NCBI RefSeq assembly: GCF_020532555.1
Contig: NZ_JAJBBR010000004.1
Location: 62,001-126,000 of the forward strand
Length of the DNA stretch: 64,000 nt
DNA from: Microvirga lenta
GTDB lineage: Bacteria; Pseudomonadota; Alphaproteobacteria; Rhizobiales; Beijerinckiaceae
Reading direction: 5' to 3'
The notes below the pieces were generated by a model. It was not told the DNA's origin, did not search any database, and saw only the letters and a program-made list of their open reading frames with translations. Positions 11,996-21,654 of this stretch are shown here, piece by piece. Position numbers and translations under genes: made by a program. Numbering within the stretch: position 1 is the stretch's first letter; each line of letters opens with the position of its first letter.

Positions 11996-12094
11996 ATGTT
12001 CTTTTTCTTCTCCAATCGCCTCGGCTGCATGGGATCGCTCATGATCTCCGCCGTACTGACCGTGATCGTGCTGGCCTTCTTGGGAGTGTTCTGA
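11996..12094 (+). CDS. Small single-span membrane protein (MFFFFSN type)
   Basis: 32 residues: a run of four phenylalanines, SNRLGCMGSL, then a hydrophobic helix of about 18 residues ending LAFLGVF. A ribosome-binding site GGGAG lies about 7 bases before the ATG. I recall very similar unannotated peptides starting MFFFFSNR(L/V)GCLGS in other alphaproteobacteria and in actinobacteria, so this is probably a real conserved gene; the function is unknown. It lies 88 bases after the DUF255 gene and 98 bases before the GNAT gene, all on the plus strand. Confidence 0.65.
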   Translation: MFFFFSNRLGCMGSLMISAVLTVIVLAFLGVF

Positions 12095-12192
12095 TCCAGG
12101 CGCGACGATCCGCGTCGCGCTCGGGCTCACCGCCTGCCCATCGTGCTGCACCCGTCTTGACCTTGCGTCCCGACCTGCCCCATGCACGAAGC

Positions 12193-12651
12193 ATGAGCCT
12201 GTCCATCCGCCCCGCCACCCTTGGCGATATCCCTGCCCTTTTCGCCATCCGCACGGCGGTGCGCGAAAACCACATGACCCTTGCCGCACTGGCGGCCGCG
12301 GGCGTGACCCCGGACAGCGTGGCCGAACTCCTGCGCAGCGAGGATGCCGCCACCTGGATCGGCCTGTGGGACGGCGAACCCGCGGCCTTCGCCATGGCCC
12401 GTTCCGACCAGGGAGACGTGTTCGCGCTTTTCGTGCGGCCCGAGATGGAGGGACGCGGGTTCGGCGGTAGGCTTCTCGCCCTGGCCGAATCCTGGCTCGC
12501 CTCCCGCGGCGCCGAGTCCGCTTGGCTGCTGACGGGCGGCGAGCCGGGGCTCAAGGCCGCCCGTTTCTATGCGGCGCGGGGATGGCTGGTCGAAGGGCGC
12601 GAGCCGGACGGGCAGTTGCGCTTCACCAAGCGGCTTGCGGCGCGCTCCTGA
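12193..12651 (+). CDS. GNAT-family N-acetyltransferase
   Basis: 152 residues from the ATG at 12193, where the conserved N terminus SIRPATLGDIPAL starts; an upstream in-frame ATG at 12157 would add 12 residues. The acetyl-CoA-binding motif A is visible as FVRPEMEGRGFGGRLLALAESWL, followed by the FYxxxGW segment near the C terminus (ARFYAARGWL). The substrate cannot be told from sequence. It is convergent with the DUF2254 gene, 10 bases apart, so both must terminate in each other's coding sequence or by Rho. Confidence 0.85.
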   Translation: MSLSIRPATLGDIPALFAIRTAVRENHMTLAALAAAGVTPDSVAELLRSEDAATWIGLWDGEPAAFAMARSDQGDVFALFVRPEMEGRGFGGRLLALAESWLASRGAESAWLLTGGEPGLKAARFYAARGWLVEGREPDGQLRFTKRLAARS

Positions 12652-12661
12652 CGCCTGCGGA

Positions 12662-14074
12662 TCAAGGATTCGAAATCGGCTCGGGCGACTGGGAGAGGCT
12701 TGTCCCGCTCGGATGCGACGCCGAGGAGCCGGGGGATGGGTGCTCGCTCGCGGTTCTCGCGGCGCTCTCGCAGGCGCGGATTGCCCGCCGGTAGCTCAGC
12801 TCCACGTCATGCCTGTCCTCGGGCTCGCCGACGTCGCGTTCGGCGGCCGCCCGGGCCAGACGCGCATGGCGCATGAGCGCGCGGCGCTGCTCGTCCAGAT
12901 GGGTGTGCTCGGCGATCCGCGCGATCGCCTCCAGGAGATGGATCAGGACCGCCGGATGGGTCGATCCGGATTGCCGGATCTGATGGAAGGCGGCATCGAG
13001 CAGCCCCTCGTAGGTGGAGACCTGCCGATAGATCCGCACCCGTCCCGAGCCGTCACGCAGGGTCTCGGGCGGAAGGCTCCGGCCCATCGCCCGCGACAGG
13101 GCGCCCCGCAGCCGGTCGATCACGACCGTCGCCGTGAAGGGATCGTTGATTCCGGGCGAGAGGGCCCGCACCGCGATCTCCACCAGATGGCGGATGGCGA
13201 ATTCCAGATCCTGGGTCGGCGTGCGCTCGTCTCCGCTCACGATGAACTCGCCGATTTCCTCCCGCGTCTTCTGGGGCCGGCCCGTGGGGGGATAGACCAG
13301 GACGCGCCGGTCGCCGTTGACGATGAAGTCGCCGGCCCGGAAGTCGAGGCGCAGGATCGCGTCGTGCCGCTCGGCCCAGGCGACCATTTCGTCGTAATCG
13401 ACGGCCTGCACATAGCCCTCATAGGGCAGGACGATCCGCTCCGCCTTCTCGTCGAAATCCTCGGGGAGATCGGACGGAGAGTGCTCCGGTGTCGCCTCGC
13501 ACCGCGGGGCCAGATTCGTCACCGTGTCGTCGAGCTCCCTGCGGACGCGCCGCACGACCTCGTCGGCGACGATCAACCGGGCCACGCCCTGGATGAAGAC
13601 CAGAAGCGCCAGGACGCAGATCAGGGCCAGTACCGTGCCGACTGTCACGGAGACGTGCGGGACCTCCGCCGTCGGCGCGTCGCCGTGGACCGAACGCAGG
13701 ACGATCAGGCAGTAGACGATCGTCATCGCGAAGGTGCCCAGCACGACCTGGGTGCGCAGATCGGCCCGGAAGATCCGGATGAGACGCGAGCCGTAGGAAT
13801 TGGCCGCCAGGGTGAGGGCGACCACCGTCACGGAAAAGGCCATGCTGGCCATGGTGATGATCGAGGACAGGAGGGTGGAGAGAAGGTTGCGCGCATCCTC
13901 CCCGCTGCCGCTGTTGATCCACCACGCCCGAACCTGGTCCTCGGAGCCGTAGCCCGCATCCACCTGAAGCATGGCGATCGCGAGGCCGGTTCCGATGACG
14001 ATCAGAACGGACGGAACCAGCCAGAGACCTGTCCTGGCGTTGTCCCAGAGGGTGAGAAACCTGTTCGACATCAC
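12662..14074 (-). CDS. DUF2254 integral membrane protein
   Basis: 470 residues. Four transmembrane helices are predictable by eye in the first 170 residues (about 14-36, 65-90, 108-127, 144-166), followed by a long soluble, Arg-rich cytoplasmic domain. The segment IITMASMAFSVTVVALTLAANSYGSRLIR is typical of DUF2254. No biochemical role is established. The gene has a doubled start (MMSN) and is flanked downstream by the convergent GNAT gene and upstream by the rho terminator region. Confidence 0.85.
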   Translation of the reverse strand: MMSNRFLTLWDNARTGLWLVPSVLIVIGTGLAIAMLQVDAGYGSEDQVRAWWINSGSGEDARNLLSTLLSSIITMASMAFSVTVVALTLAANSYGSRLIRIFRADLRTQVVLGTFAMTIVYCLIVLRSVHGDAPTAEVPHVSVTVGTVLALICVLALLVFIQGVARLIVADEVVRRVRRELDDTVTNLAPRCEATPEHSPSDLPEDFDEKAERIVLPYEGYVQAVDYDEMVAWAERHDAILRLDFRAGDFIVNGDRRVLVYPPTGRPQKTREEIGEFIVSGDERTPTQDLEFAIRHLVEIAVRALSPGINDPFTATVVIDRLRGALSRAMGRSLPPETLRDGSGRVRIYRQVSTYEGLLDAAFHQIRQSGSTHPAVLIHLLEAIARIAEHTHLDEQRRALMRHARLARAAAERDVGEPEDRHDVELSYRRAIRACESAARTASEHPSPGSSASHPSGTSLSQSPEPISNP

Positions 14075-14200
14075 CCCTTAAGTTCGCGACGGTCTCGCTT
14101 GTTCCCAGGGCCTGATTTCACGGGCGATTCCGGGCACGCTCTTCCCTTGCGCGAGGAGGACGAGCGAGGATGAGGGCGGGACGTTCGGCAGAAGGCCGGC

Positions 14201-14252
14201 GTGGATGTGCCGGTGTTCAGCGCAACGGTCTTTCCTCCCCCTTGCGGGGAGG
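14201..14252. repeat. Intergenic repeat, family A (partial copy 1)
   Basis: Shares the 19-base string gtgttcagcgcaacggtct and a following hairpin (cctcccccttgcggggagg) with a copy at 21655-21707. It lies in the 280-base gap between the DUF2254 start and rho. Being non-coding, hairpin-forming and dispersed, it resembles REP/RIME-type elements. Confidence 0.6.
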
Positions 14253-14290
14253 AGAGAGGCTGGCGTTCCCCGTCTTCTCGCGAATGTCGG

Positions 14291-14327
14291 GCAACAAAAA
14301 ACCCCACCCTCGCGGACGAGGATGGGG
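14291..14327 (-). terminator. Intrinsic terminator of rho
   Basis: On the minus strand an 11-bp stem (ccccatcctcg with its partner, one G-U pair) closes a 4-base loop and is followed by ttttttgttgc. It starts 27 bases past the rho stop. Confidence 0.85.
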
Positions 14328-14354
14328 CGGTGTCGTGGTTCAACCGACGTTTCG

Positions 14355-15620
<1,266 letters not shown>

Positions 15621-15781
15621 CGGGGAACACTCTCGGGTAGGGTTCGCGGGCAGAAACGAAAAGACTGAACGCGTGGGGAGATTAAGGGGAACGTCGACAG
15701 GGCCACCCAGTTCACGAAACATGACGTGAAGGGCCTCAACGGCCCCGCGCAGCGCAACCTGTCTTTAGGGAAGAGAATTCT

Positions 15782-15810
15782 TCTTTACCCTTTTTCGGGC
15801 TTGGCCTCAA
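15782..15810 (-). promoter_or_regulatory. Candidate sigma-70-type promoter for rho
   Basis: Minus strand: TTGAGG at 15805-15810, 17-base spacer, TAAAGA at 15782-15787. This would give a rho leader of about 155 bases, reasonable for a gene that is usually autoregulated by premature termination. The -10 match is only moderate. Together with the hemJ terminator this accounts for the 301-base gap 15621-15921. Confidence 0.4.
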
Positions 15811-15843
15811 GCCCCTTGAGCGAAACTCCGCTCATCGAGGAGC

Positions 15844-15861
15844 AAAAACGGTTCGCAACCG
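15844..15861 (-). terminator. Probable terminator of hemE-hemJ
   Basis: Minus strand: short stem cggtt/aaccg around gcg followed by tttttg, about 60 bases past the hemJ stop. The stem is short, so efficiency is uncertain. Confidence 0.45.
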
Positions 15862-15921
15862 CACCATGAACGGCCTGCCGCCCCTCCCCTGGGGAGAAGC
15901 GGGTGCGGCCGCCCTGCGTCG

Positions 15922-16347
15922 TCAGAACGGCTTCACGATTACGAGAATGACGATGCCGATCATCAGCACCGTCGGGACCTCGTTGATCATGCGGTAGAAT
16001 TTCTGCGGCCGCTTGTTCCGGTCGGCAGCGAAGTCCTTGACCATGCGCGAGAGCGATCCGTGCACGCCGGAAAGGATCAGCACGAGGAGCACCTTCGCGT
16101 GCAGCCAGCCGGAAAGATACCAGCCGCCCTGCCAGACCAGGATCAGCCCGAGCACCCAGGTGACGATCATGGCCGGGTTGATGATCGCCTTGAGCAGGCG
16201 CCGTTCCATGATCTTGAAGGTCTCGGACTGGATCGAGCCCTTCGGCGCGTCGCAGTGATAGACGAAGAGCCGGGGCAGGTAGAGCATCCCGGCCATCCAG
16301 GCGATCACAGCGATGACGTGGAACGCCTTGATCCAGAGGTACAGCAT
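15922..16347 (-). CDS. hemJ: Protoporphyrinogen IX oxidase HemJ
   Basis: 141 residues, four predicted transmembrane helices. HemJ oxidises protoporphyrinogen IX to protoporphyrin IX in the inner membrane. Conserved features include the N-terminal WIKAFHVIAVIAWMAGMLYLPRLFVYH with the family's functional histidine, and the C-terminal RxxNEVPTVLMIGIVILVIVKPF. It starts one base after the hemE stop, so the two porphyrin genes form an operon. Confidence 0.95.
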   Translation of the reverse strand: MLYLWIKAFHVIAVIAWMAGMLYLPRLFVYHCDAPKGSIQSETFKIMERRLLKAIINPAMIVTWVLGLILVWQGGWYLSGWLHAKVLLVLILSGVHGSLSRMVKDFAADRNKRPQKFYRMINEVPTVLMIGIVILVIVKPF

Positions 16348-16348
16348 G

Positions 16349-17386
16349 TCAGGCCCCCCGGACGCGCGCGATCAGCTGCGCCACGTGCTCGACCGGCGTC
16401 TCCGGCAGGATGCCGTGCCCGAGATTGAAGATGTGCGGCCGGCCCTTCACGGTCGACAGGATGTGGTCGACGCCCTTCTCCAGGGCCGGACCGCCGGCGA
16501 TGAGGGCCAGCGGGTCGAGATTGCCCTGCGTGGCCACGTGCCCCGGCAAGGTCGGCAGAACCTTCGCCGGGTCGAGGGTCCAGTCGAGGGCGAGCGCATC
16601 GCCGATCCCGGCTTCGGCGAAGCGGAGAAGATGGGCGCCGCCGCCGCGCACGAACACGATCGCCTTGGCCTGCGGCCGAGCGCTCTTCAGGCCCTCCACG
16701 ATGCGGCGGATCGGGTTGAGGGACAGGTCGTCGAAGAGCGCCGGCGGCAGGGCCGAGCCGAAGCTCTCGAAGATCTGCACGGCCTCGGCGCCCGCATCGA
16801 TCTGGCGGATGAGGTAGGCGGTGGAGGCGCGCACCAGCCGGTCGATCAGGGCGGCCATGAAGGCCGGGTCGCGGTAGGCGGTGAGGCGGGCCGGCGCCTG
16901 GTCGGGCGTGCCCTTGCCGGCGATCATGTAGCTCGCCACCGTCCAGGGCGCGCCGCAGAAGCCCAGAAGGGTGGTTTCCTTCGGCAGCGACTTGCTCAGG
17001 CGGTCGAGGGTTTCGAAGACGGGATCGAGGCGCTCCAGCGGCAGCTCGTCCTTGAGGCGGCTGAAATCGGCCTGAGAGGTCACCGGGTCGAGCTTCGGAC
17101 CCTCGCCTTCCGCGAAGCGCACGTCCTGGCCGAGGGCGTGGGGAATGACCAGGATGTCCGAGAACAGGATCGAGGCGTCGAACTGGAACCTTCTGATAGG
17201 CTGTAGCGTTACTTCCTCGGCCAGCCTCGGGTTGTAGCACAGATCCAGGAAGGATCCGGCCTGTTTCCGGGTCTCCCGGTATTCCGGCAGATAACGGCCT
17301 GCCTGGCGCATGATCCAGATCGGCAAGGGCCAGACCGGTTCGCCGTTCAGGACACGCAGGATCGCTTTGGTGGGACGCTCGCTCAC
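16349..17386 (-). CDS. hemE: Uroporphyrinogen decarboxylase
   Basis: 345 residues from a GTG at 17386, preceded by GAGAGGG; the 29 codons of open frame upstream lie in the candidate origin and are not family-like. HemE decarboxylates the four acetate side chains of uroporphyrinogen III to give coproporphyrinogen III. The N-terminal signature PIWIMRQAGRYLPEYRETR carries the conserved substrate-binding arginines, and GFCGAPWTVASYMIAG and NLGHGILPETPVEHV are also typical. It is divergent from the dikinase-regulator gene across the 378-base candidate oriC. Confidence 0.97.
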   Translation of the reverse strand: MSERPTKAILRVLNGEPVWPLPIWIMRQAGRYLPEYRETRKQAGSFLDLCYNPRLAEEVTLQPIRRFQFDASILFSDILVIPHALGQDVRFAEGEGPKLDPVTSQADFSRLKDELPLERLDPVFETLDRLSKSLPKETTLLGFCGAPWTVASYMIAGKGTPDQAPARLTAYRDPAFMAALIDRLVRASTAYLIRQIDAGAEAVQIFESFGSALPPALFDDLSLNPIRRIVEGLKSARPQAKAIVFVRGGGAHLLRFAEAGIGDALALDWTLDPAKVLPTLPGHVATQGNLDPLALIAGGPALEKGVDHILSTVKGRPHIFNLGHGILPETPVEHVAQLIARVRGA

Positions 17387-17497
17387 AGGCCCTCTCTTAA
17401 AAGAATAATTCTTGAATCTTAGACTCTGTTTTTTCTCTTGGGCCGTGAATCGTAAAGCCGCAAGTCCGTCCACAGCCGGTCCACACGGCCCGTTCCG

Positions 17498-17513
17498 TTA
17501 ACCCTTCGTTTAC
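17498..17513 (+). promoter_or_regulatory. CtrA-like binding site 1
   Basis: TTAA-N7-TTTAC matches the alphaproteobacterial CtrA consensus TTAA-N7-TTAAC with one mismatch. In Caulobacter, CtrA bound at the origin blocks initiation. Confidence 0.5.
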
Positions 17514-17556
17514 GGATGGGGCCGGGCCGCCACAATCATTACCGAATTCTTAAACC

Positions 17557-17572
17557 TTAACAGATCCCTAAC
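17557..17572 (+). promoter_or_regulatory. CtrA-like binding site 2
   Basis: TTAA-CAGATCC-CTAAC, again one mismatch to TTAA-N7-TTAAC, 59 bases from site 1. A further TTAA half-site lies at 17550-17553. Confidence 0.5.
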
Positions 17573-17725
17573 GGCGGCCGGCGAGATCCGAGTCGACATT
17601 CCGCGACCGATTCGTGCCGGATTCTCCCAAGGTCCCGATTCCGCGTTCACACATGAGAAACCATTGTTGATGACGGAAGGGGACTTCCCACAGGCCCCTG
17701 CCCTGGACCTGGCTCGACAAGCGAA

Positions 17726-17734
17726 CTATCCACA
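17726..17734 (+). promoter_or_regulatory. DnaA-box-like 9-mer
   Basis: CTATCCACA differs from the strong DnaA box TTATCCACA only at the first base. A weaker, reverse-oriented candidate TGTTGATGA (two mismatches) is at 17665-17673. Confidence 0.5.
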
Positions 17735-17764
17735 CTCATCGACTCCTTGTCCGGGAGGACTTTC

Positions 17765-18595
17765 GTGGGGCGCAGCTACTTCCATCTCCATCTCGTGTCC
17801 GATTCCACGGGCGAGACCCTGATCACCGTGGCCCGCGCCGCAGTGGCGCAATACGAGGGAATCGCGGCGATCGAGCACGTCTATCCCCTGGTCCGGTCCC
17901 AGACCCAGCTCCAGCGGGTGCTGTCCGAGATCGAGACCGCGCCCGGCATCGTGCTCTACACCCTGGTCGAGCAGGACCTGGCCTCCCGCCTGGAGGAGGT
18001 CTGCCGCGCCACCGGCTCGCCGCATCTCTCCGTGCTCGCGCCGGTGCACTCGCTGCTGTCGTCCTATCTCGGGGCGCATTCGACGGCGCGGCCCGGCGCC
18101 CAGCACATGCTGAACGCGGAATATTTCAAGCGCATCGACGCCATGAACTTCACCCTCCTCCACGACGACGGGCACCTGCCCCAGGACCTGGACGATGCGG
18201 ACGTGATTCTCGTGGGCGTCAGCCGGACCTCCAAGACCCCGACGGCGATCTACCTCGCCAATCGCGGCATGAAGACCGCCAATATTCCCCTGGTGCCGGG
18301 GGTGCCGCCGCCGAGCATCCTGGAGACGGCCAGGAAGGCGCTGATCGTCGGCCTCGTCGCCACCCCGGAGCGCATCGTGCAGATCCGCCAGAACCGGCTC
18401 CTGAGCCTGAAGGCCGACGACGACACCTCCTATGTGGACCGGGACGCGGTGGCGGAGGAGATCGCGGCCTCGCGCCGGCTGTTCGCGCGCCACAACTGGC
18501 CGGTGATCGACGTGACCCGTCGGTCCATAGAGGAAACCGCGGCCGCGATCCTCGATTTCTACCGGGACCACCGCCTGCGGTTCATCGCGGAGTGA
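17765..18595 (+). CDS. Pyruvate, phosphate dikinase regulatory protein (DUF299)
   Basis: 276 residues from GTG 17765, chosen because GGGAGGA ends seven bases before it. This bifunctional kinase/pyrophosphorylase family uses ADP to phosphorylate a threonine of pyruvate phosphate dikinase and reverses this with phosphate. The P-loop-like GVSRTSKT lies at 151-158 and the N terminus [15 protein letters not shown] is diagnostic. It is the first gene to the right of the candidate origin, matching the RP001/DUF299 gene next to Cori in Caulobacter, and is followed by maf with a very short gap. Confidence 0.93.
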   Translation: MGRSYFHLHLVSDSTGETLITVARAAVAQYEGIAAIEHVYPLVRSQTQLQRVLSEIETAPGIVLYTLVEQDLASRLEEVCRATGSPHLSVLAPVHSLLSSYLGAHSTARPGAQHMLNAEYFKRIDAMNFTLLHDDGHLPQDLDDADVILVGVSRTSKTPTAIYLANRGMKTANIPLVPGVPPPSILETARKALIVGLVATPERIVQIRQNRLLSLKADDDTSYVDRDAVAEEIAASRRLFARHNWPVIDVTRRSIEETAAAILDFYRDHRLRFIAE

Positions 18596-18597
18596 CC

Positions 18598-19215
18598 ATG
18601 ACCGCCCTCTGGACCGGATCCGCCCCGCTTCTCCTGGCTTCCACCAGCGCGACCCGCCGCACCCTGCTCGAAAGCGCGGGCCTTCCCGTCGAGACCAGGG
18701 CCTCGGGCGTCGATGAGCGCGCCGTCGAGGCGGCCGTGGAGGAAAGGGCTCTCGGTCCGCAGAACCTCGCCCTTCACCTCGCCGCCGAGAAGGCCCTGGC
18801 GGTCAGCCGCGCGGCGCCGGAGCGGATCGTCCTGGGGGCCGATCAGGTTCTCGACCGCGGCGGCATCGCCCTGCACAAGCCGGAAGACCGGGAGACGGCG
18901 CGGGCGCAGCTGCAAAGCCTGTCCGGCCGCAGCCATGCCCTGCATTCCGCCGTGGTGCTCGCCAGGAACGGAGAACTCGTCGACAGCTTCGTGGAGACGG
19001 CCCTTCTCTCCATGCGTCCCCTGAGCGACGCGGCGATCGAGGCCTATCTCGATGCGGCCGGGCCGGAGGTCCTGAAGAGCGCGGGCGTCTATCAGGTCGA
19101 GGGCGTCGGCATTCACCTCTTCGACCGGATCGAGGGGGACCACTCGACCATTCTCGGGCTTCCCCTCCTCCCGCTCCTCGCCGCCCTGCGTCGGCTCGGC
19201 CATCTGGCTTTCTAG
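18598..19215 (+). CDS. maf: Maf-like nucleoside triphosphate pyrophosphatase
   Basis: 205 residues from ATG 18598; a GTG at 18592 that overlaps the upstream stop is an alternative. The Maf signature LLLASTSATRRTLLESAGLP is at the N terminus, with VLGADQVLDRGG as the catalytic-site segment. Family members hydrolyse non-canonical or modified nucleotides such as m7GTP, dTTP or UTP to monophosphates. The aspartate in GADQV fits the general fold, but substrate specificity cannot be set from this alone. It lies in the rightward cluster with aroE, coaE and dnaQ, an order frequent in alphaproteobacteria. Confidence 0.9.
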   Translation: MTALWTGSAPLLLASTSATRRTLLESAGLPVETRASGVDERAVEAAVEERALGPQNLALHLAAEKALAVSRAAPERIVLGADQVLDRGGIALHKPEDRETARAQLQSLSGRSHALHSAVVLARNGELVDSFVETALLSMRPLSDAAIEAYLDAAGPEVLKSAGVYQVEGVGIHLFDRIEGDHSTILGLPLLPLLAALRRLGHLAF

Positions 19216-19227
19216 GGATCGTCGTTC

Positions 19228-20076
19228 ATGAAGAAGGCTTTCGTCGTCGGGCACCCGATCAAGCATTCCCGGTCGCCGCTGATCCATGGCCATTGGCTGA
19301 AGCAGTACGGAATCGAGGGCTCCTACGAGCGCATCGACGTGGCGCCGGCCGATTTCGGCGAATTCCTGAAGACTTTTCCGGAGCGGGGCTTCGTCGGCGG
19401 CAATGTCACCATTCCCCATAAGGAAGCCGCCTGCCTGGGGGTGGATCGGCGGACGAAGCGGGCCGAGAGGCTCGGGGCGGTCAACACCCTCTGGCGCGAA
19501 GACGGCCTGATCTGGGGCGACAACACCGACGTGCTCGGCTTCATGGCCCATCTCGACCGGAGCCTGGGACAAGGCTGGGAAGAAGCTGTGGACACGGCGT
19601 TGATCGTCGGGGCCGGCGGGGCGGCGCGGGCCATCGTGGCCGGGCTGCAGGACCGGGGCATCCCGCGCCTTCTCGTGATCAACCGGACCCTGCCGAAAGC
19701 CGAGGAACTGGTCCGAGACTTGAGGGATGACGGGCCGTCCTCCCTCCAGGCTCTCCCCTGGGGCGACATCGACGCGGCGCTGGCCACGGCGGGGCTCGTC
19801 GTCAACACCACCTCCCTGGGCATGGCCGGACAGCCGCCGCTCGACCTCGATCTGGGGATAAGTCCCGATGGAGCCGTGGTGGCCGACATCGTCTATGTGC
19901 CGCTCAGGACCCCGCTGCTCGCCGCGGCCGAGGCGCGGGGCCTGCGGACCGTCGACGGGCTCGGGATGCTGCTGCATCAGGCGGTGCCGGGCTTCGCCCG
20001 CTGGTTCGGCGTGACGCCGGAGGTGACGCCGGAACTGCGGGCGCTGATCGTGGCCGATCTCGAGGGGCGCTCATGA
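19228..20076 (+). CDS. aroE: Shikimate dehydrogenase (NADP+)
   Basis: 282 residues. Reduces 3-dehydroshikimate to shikimate in aromatic amino acid synthesis. Shikimate-binding residues are visible in GHPIKHSRSPLIHGHWL and in GNVTIPHKEA, whose lysine is catalytic, and NADP binding is shown by GAGGAARAI with a following NRT basic patch. It starts 12 bases after maf and overlaps coaE by four bases. Confidence 0.96.
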   Translation: MKKAFVVGHPIKHSRSPLIHGHWLKQYGIEGSYERIDVAPADFGEFLKTFPERGFVGGNVTIPHKEAACLGVDRRTKRAERLGAVNTLWREDGLIWGDNTDVLGFMAHLDRSLGQGWEEAVDTALIVGAGGAARAIVAGLQDRGIPRLLVINRTLPKAEELVRDLRDDGPSSLQALPWGDIDAALATAGLVVNTTSLGMAGQPPLDLDLGISPDGAVVADIVYVPLRTPLLAAAEARGLRTVDGLGMLLHQAVPGFARWFGVTPEVTPELRALIVADLEGRS

Positions 20077-20687
20077 CCTTCGTGCTGGGACTGACGGGCT
20101 CCATCGGCATGGGCAAGTCGGCCACGGCCGCCATCTTCCGGCGGCTCGGCGTTCCCGTCCACGATGCGGATGCGGCGGTCCACGATCTCTACCGGGGCCG
20201 GGCCGCACCGCTGATCGAAAAGGCCTTCTCGGGCACGGTCGCGGACGGCATCGTCGACCGGCCGAAGCTCGGCGCGGCGGTTCTGGGCGATCCGCAGCGC
20301 ATGAAGGCGCTGGAGGCCATCGTCCATCCGCTGGTGCGGGAGGAGGAGGAGGCCTTTCTGCGCCGGGTGTCGGCGCTGGCCTCGGTGGCGGTGCTCGACA
20401 TTCCCCTCCTGCTGGAGACCGGCGGCGAGGTCCGGTGCGACGCCGTTCTCGTGGTCACGGCCCCGGCTTCTGTGCAAAGGGAGCGGGTGATGGCTCGTCC
20501 GGGGATGACGGAGGAGAAATTTAAGGCGATTCTGCTCAAACAGATGCCGGACGCGGACAAGCGGGCGCGGGCCCATTTCGTTCTGGACACGAGCCGCGGC
20601 TTCGCCGCGGCGGAAGCCCAGGCCCGGTCCATTCTCGCCTGCCTGGCCGGCCGGCCGGGCCGCGTCGGGCGACAGGGACACGGGTGA
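20073..20687 (+). CDS. coaE: Dephospho-CoA kinase
   Basis: 204 residues. Catalyses the last step of coenzyme A synthesis, phosphorylating the 3'-hydroxyl of dephospho-CoA. Walker A GSIGMGKSA is near residues 8-16, followed by the conserved VHDADAAVHDLY, and VLDIPLLLETGGE carries the Walker B-type region. Both ends overlap neighbours by four bases (ATGA), so it is translationally coupled to aroE and dnaQ. Pantothenate kinase coaA, the first step of the pathway, is also in this window at 27.3 kb. Confidence 0.95.
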   Translation: MTFVLGLTGSIGMGKSATAAIFRRLGVPVHDADAAVHDLYRGRAAPLIEKAFSGTVADGIVDRPKLGAAVLGDPQRMKALEAIVHPLVREEEEAFLRRVSALASVAVLDIPLLLETGGEVRCDAVLVVTAPASVQRERVMARPGMTEEKFKAILLKQMPDADKRARAHFVLDTSRGFAAAEAQARSILACLAGRPGRVGRQGHG

Positions 20688-21412
20688 TGATGCGCGAAAT
20701 CGTTCTGGATACGGAAACCACCGGCACCGATCACGCCAACGGCGACCGGGTGATCGAAATCGGCTGCGTCGAACTCCTGAACCACATCCCGACCGGACGG
20801 AGCTACCACGTCTACATCAACCCGCAGCGCCCGGTCTCCGCCGGGGCGCTCGCGGTCCACGGGCTCTCGGACGCGTTCCTGGCCGACAAGCCGGTGTTCA
20901 AGGACGTCGTCGACGAGTTCGTGGAATTCGTCGGCGATGCCCGGCTCGTCATCCACAACGCGGCCTTCGACGTGGGCTTCCTCAACGCGGAATTCGCCCG
21001 CACCGGGCACCCGCAGATCGCCCTTTCCGACGTGGTCGACACCCTGTCCATGGCCCGGCGCAAGCATCCGGGCGCGGCCAACAACCTCGACGCCCTCTGC
21101 TCCCGCTACGGCATCGACAATTCCAAGCGCACCAAGCACGGCGCGCTCCTCGACGCCGAAATCCTGGCCGAGGTCTATATCGAGCTCATCGGCGGCAAGC
21201 AGGTGGGCTTCGACCTGACCCTGCAGCCGTCCGCGAAGGCCGGCCTTGCCCGAATGGGGGCGGCCTCCTCGCGGGAAACCCGCCCGCGTCAGGTCATCTC
21301 GCGGCTGACCGATGCCGAGCGGCAGGCCCACGAGGCCTTCATCCAGTCCCTCGGCTCCAGCGCCCTCTGGCGCGACTATCTCGGCGAGCCTCCGGCCGAA
21401 GGCCAGGCCTGA
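20684..21412 (+). CDS. dnaQ: DNA polymerase III subunit epsilon (proofreading exonuclease)
   Basis: 242 residues; three consecutive possible ATGs (20684, 20687 and one more in MMM) make the exact start uncertain. DEDDh 3'-5' exonuclease of the replicase. Exo I LDTETTG, Exo II IHNAAFDVGFLN and Exo III HGALLDAEILAEVY are present, and the histidine of HGALLDAE is the catalytic h. The C-terminal extension holds the alpha-binding region. It ends the five-gene rightward run from the candidate origin. Confidence 0.95.
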   Translation: MMMREIVLDTETTGTDHANGDRVIEIGCVELLNHIPTGRSYHVYINPQRPVSAGALAVHGLSDAFLADKPVFKDVVDEFVEFVGDARLVIHNAAFDVGFLNAEFARTGHPQIALSDVVDTLSMARRKHPGAANNLDALCSRYGIDNSKRTKHGALLDAEILAEVYIELIGGKQVGFDLTLQPSAKAGLARMGAASSRETRPRQVISRLTDAERQAHEAFIQSLGSSALWRDYLGEPPAEGQA

Positions 21413-21654
21413 GGCATCCGCTTCGGGAGCGGCGGTCGGGATCCCCGTTGCCTCTTCCTGCGAGAGATCGGGCCGTCAGGTTCGAATGAGCGATTCGCTT
21501 GCGCTCCGGTTGTCGCTGTTCATCGGCCCCACCCGCAGCCATCATCCAGAACCGCCTCGAAGGACGAGGGCGCCTCCGGAGTGCACTGAACCCTCCTTCG
21601 AGACGCAGCCCCGCCGCTTCTCGGGATGAGGTTGGGAGTTGGTGAGAGGCTGTC

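Larger units (their letters stand above)
17387..17764. other. Candidate chromosomal replication origin (oriC)
   Basis: This 378-base gap between divergent hemE and the PPDK-regulator gene has no ORF. It is noticeably less GC-rich than its flanks, especially 17399-17435. Eight GANTC sites (starting at 17414, 17422, 17447, 17590, 17609, 17620, 17637, 17741) compare with roughly one or two expected by chance. Two CtrA-like boxes, a 9-mer CTATCCACA one base off the DnaA consensus, and further TCCACA cores at 17469 and 17480 are present. A perfect 13-base palindrome aagaataattctt is at 17401-17413. The Caulobacter origin lies beside hemE. Genes on both sides run away from this gap, and parS sites lie 9-11 kb away. 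Confidence 0.7.

Noticed and set aside
17387..17473. N-terminal extension of hemE by 29 codons
   Set aside because: The extension lies in the candidate origin, is Lys-rich and unlike HemE; the GTG at 17386 has a good ribosome-binding site.
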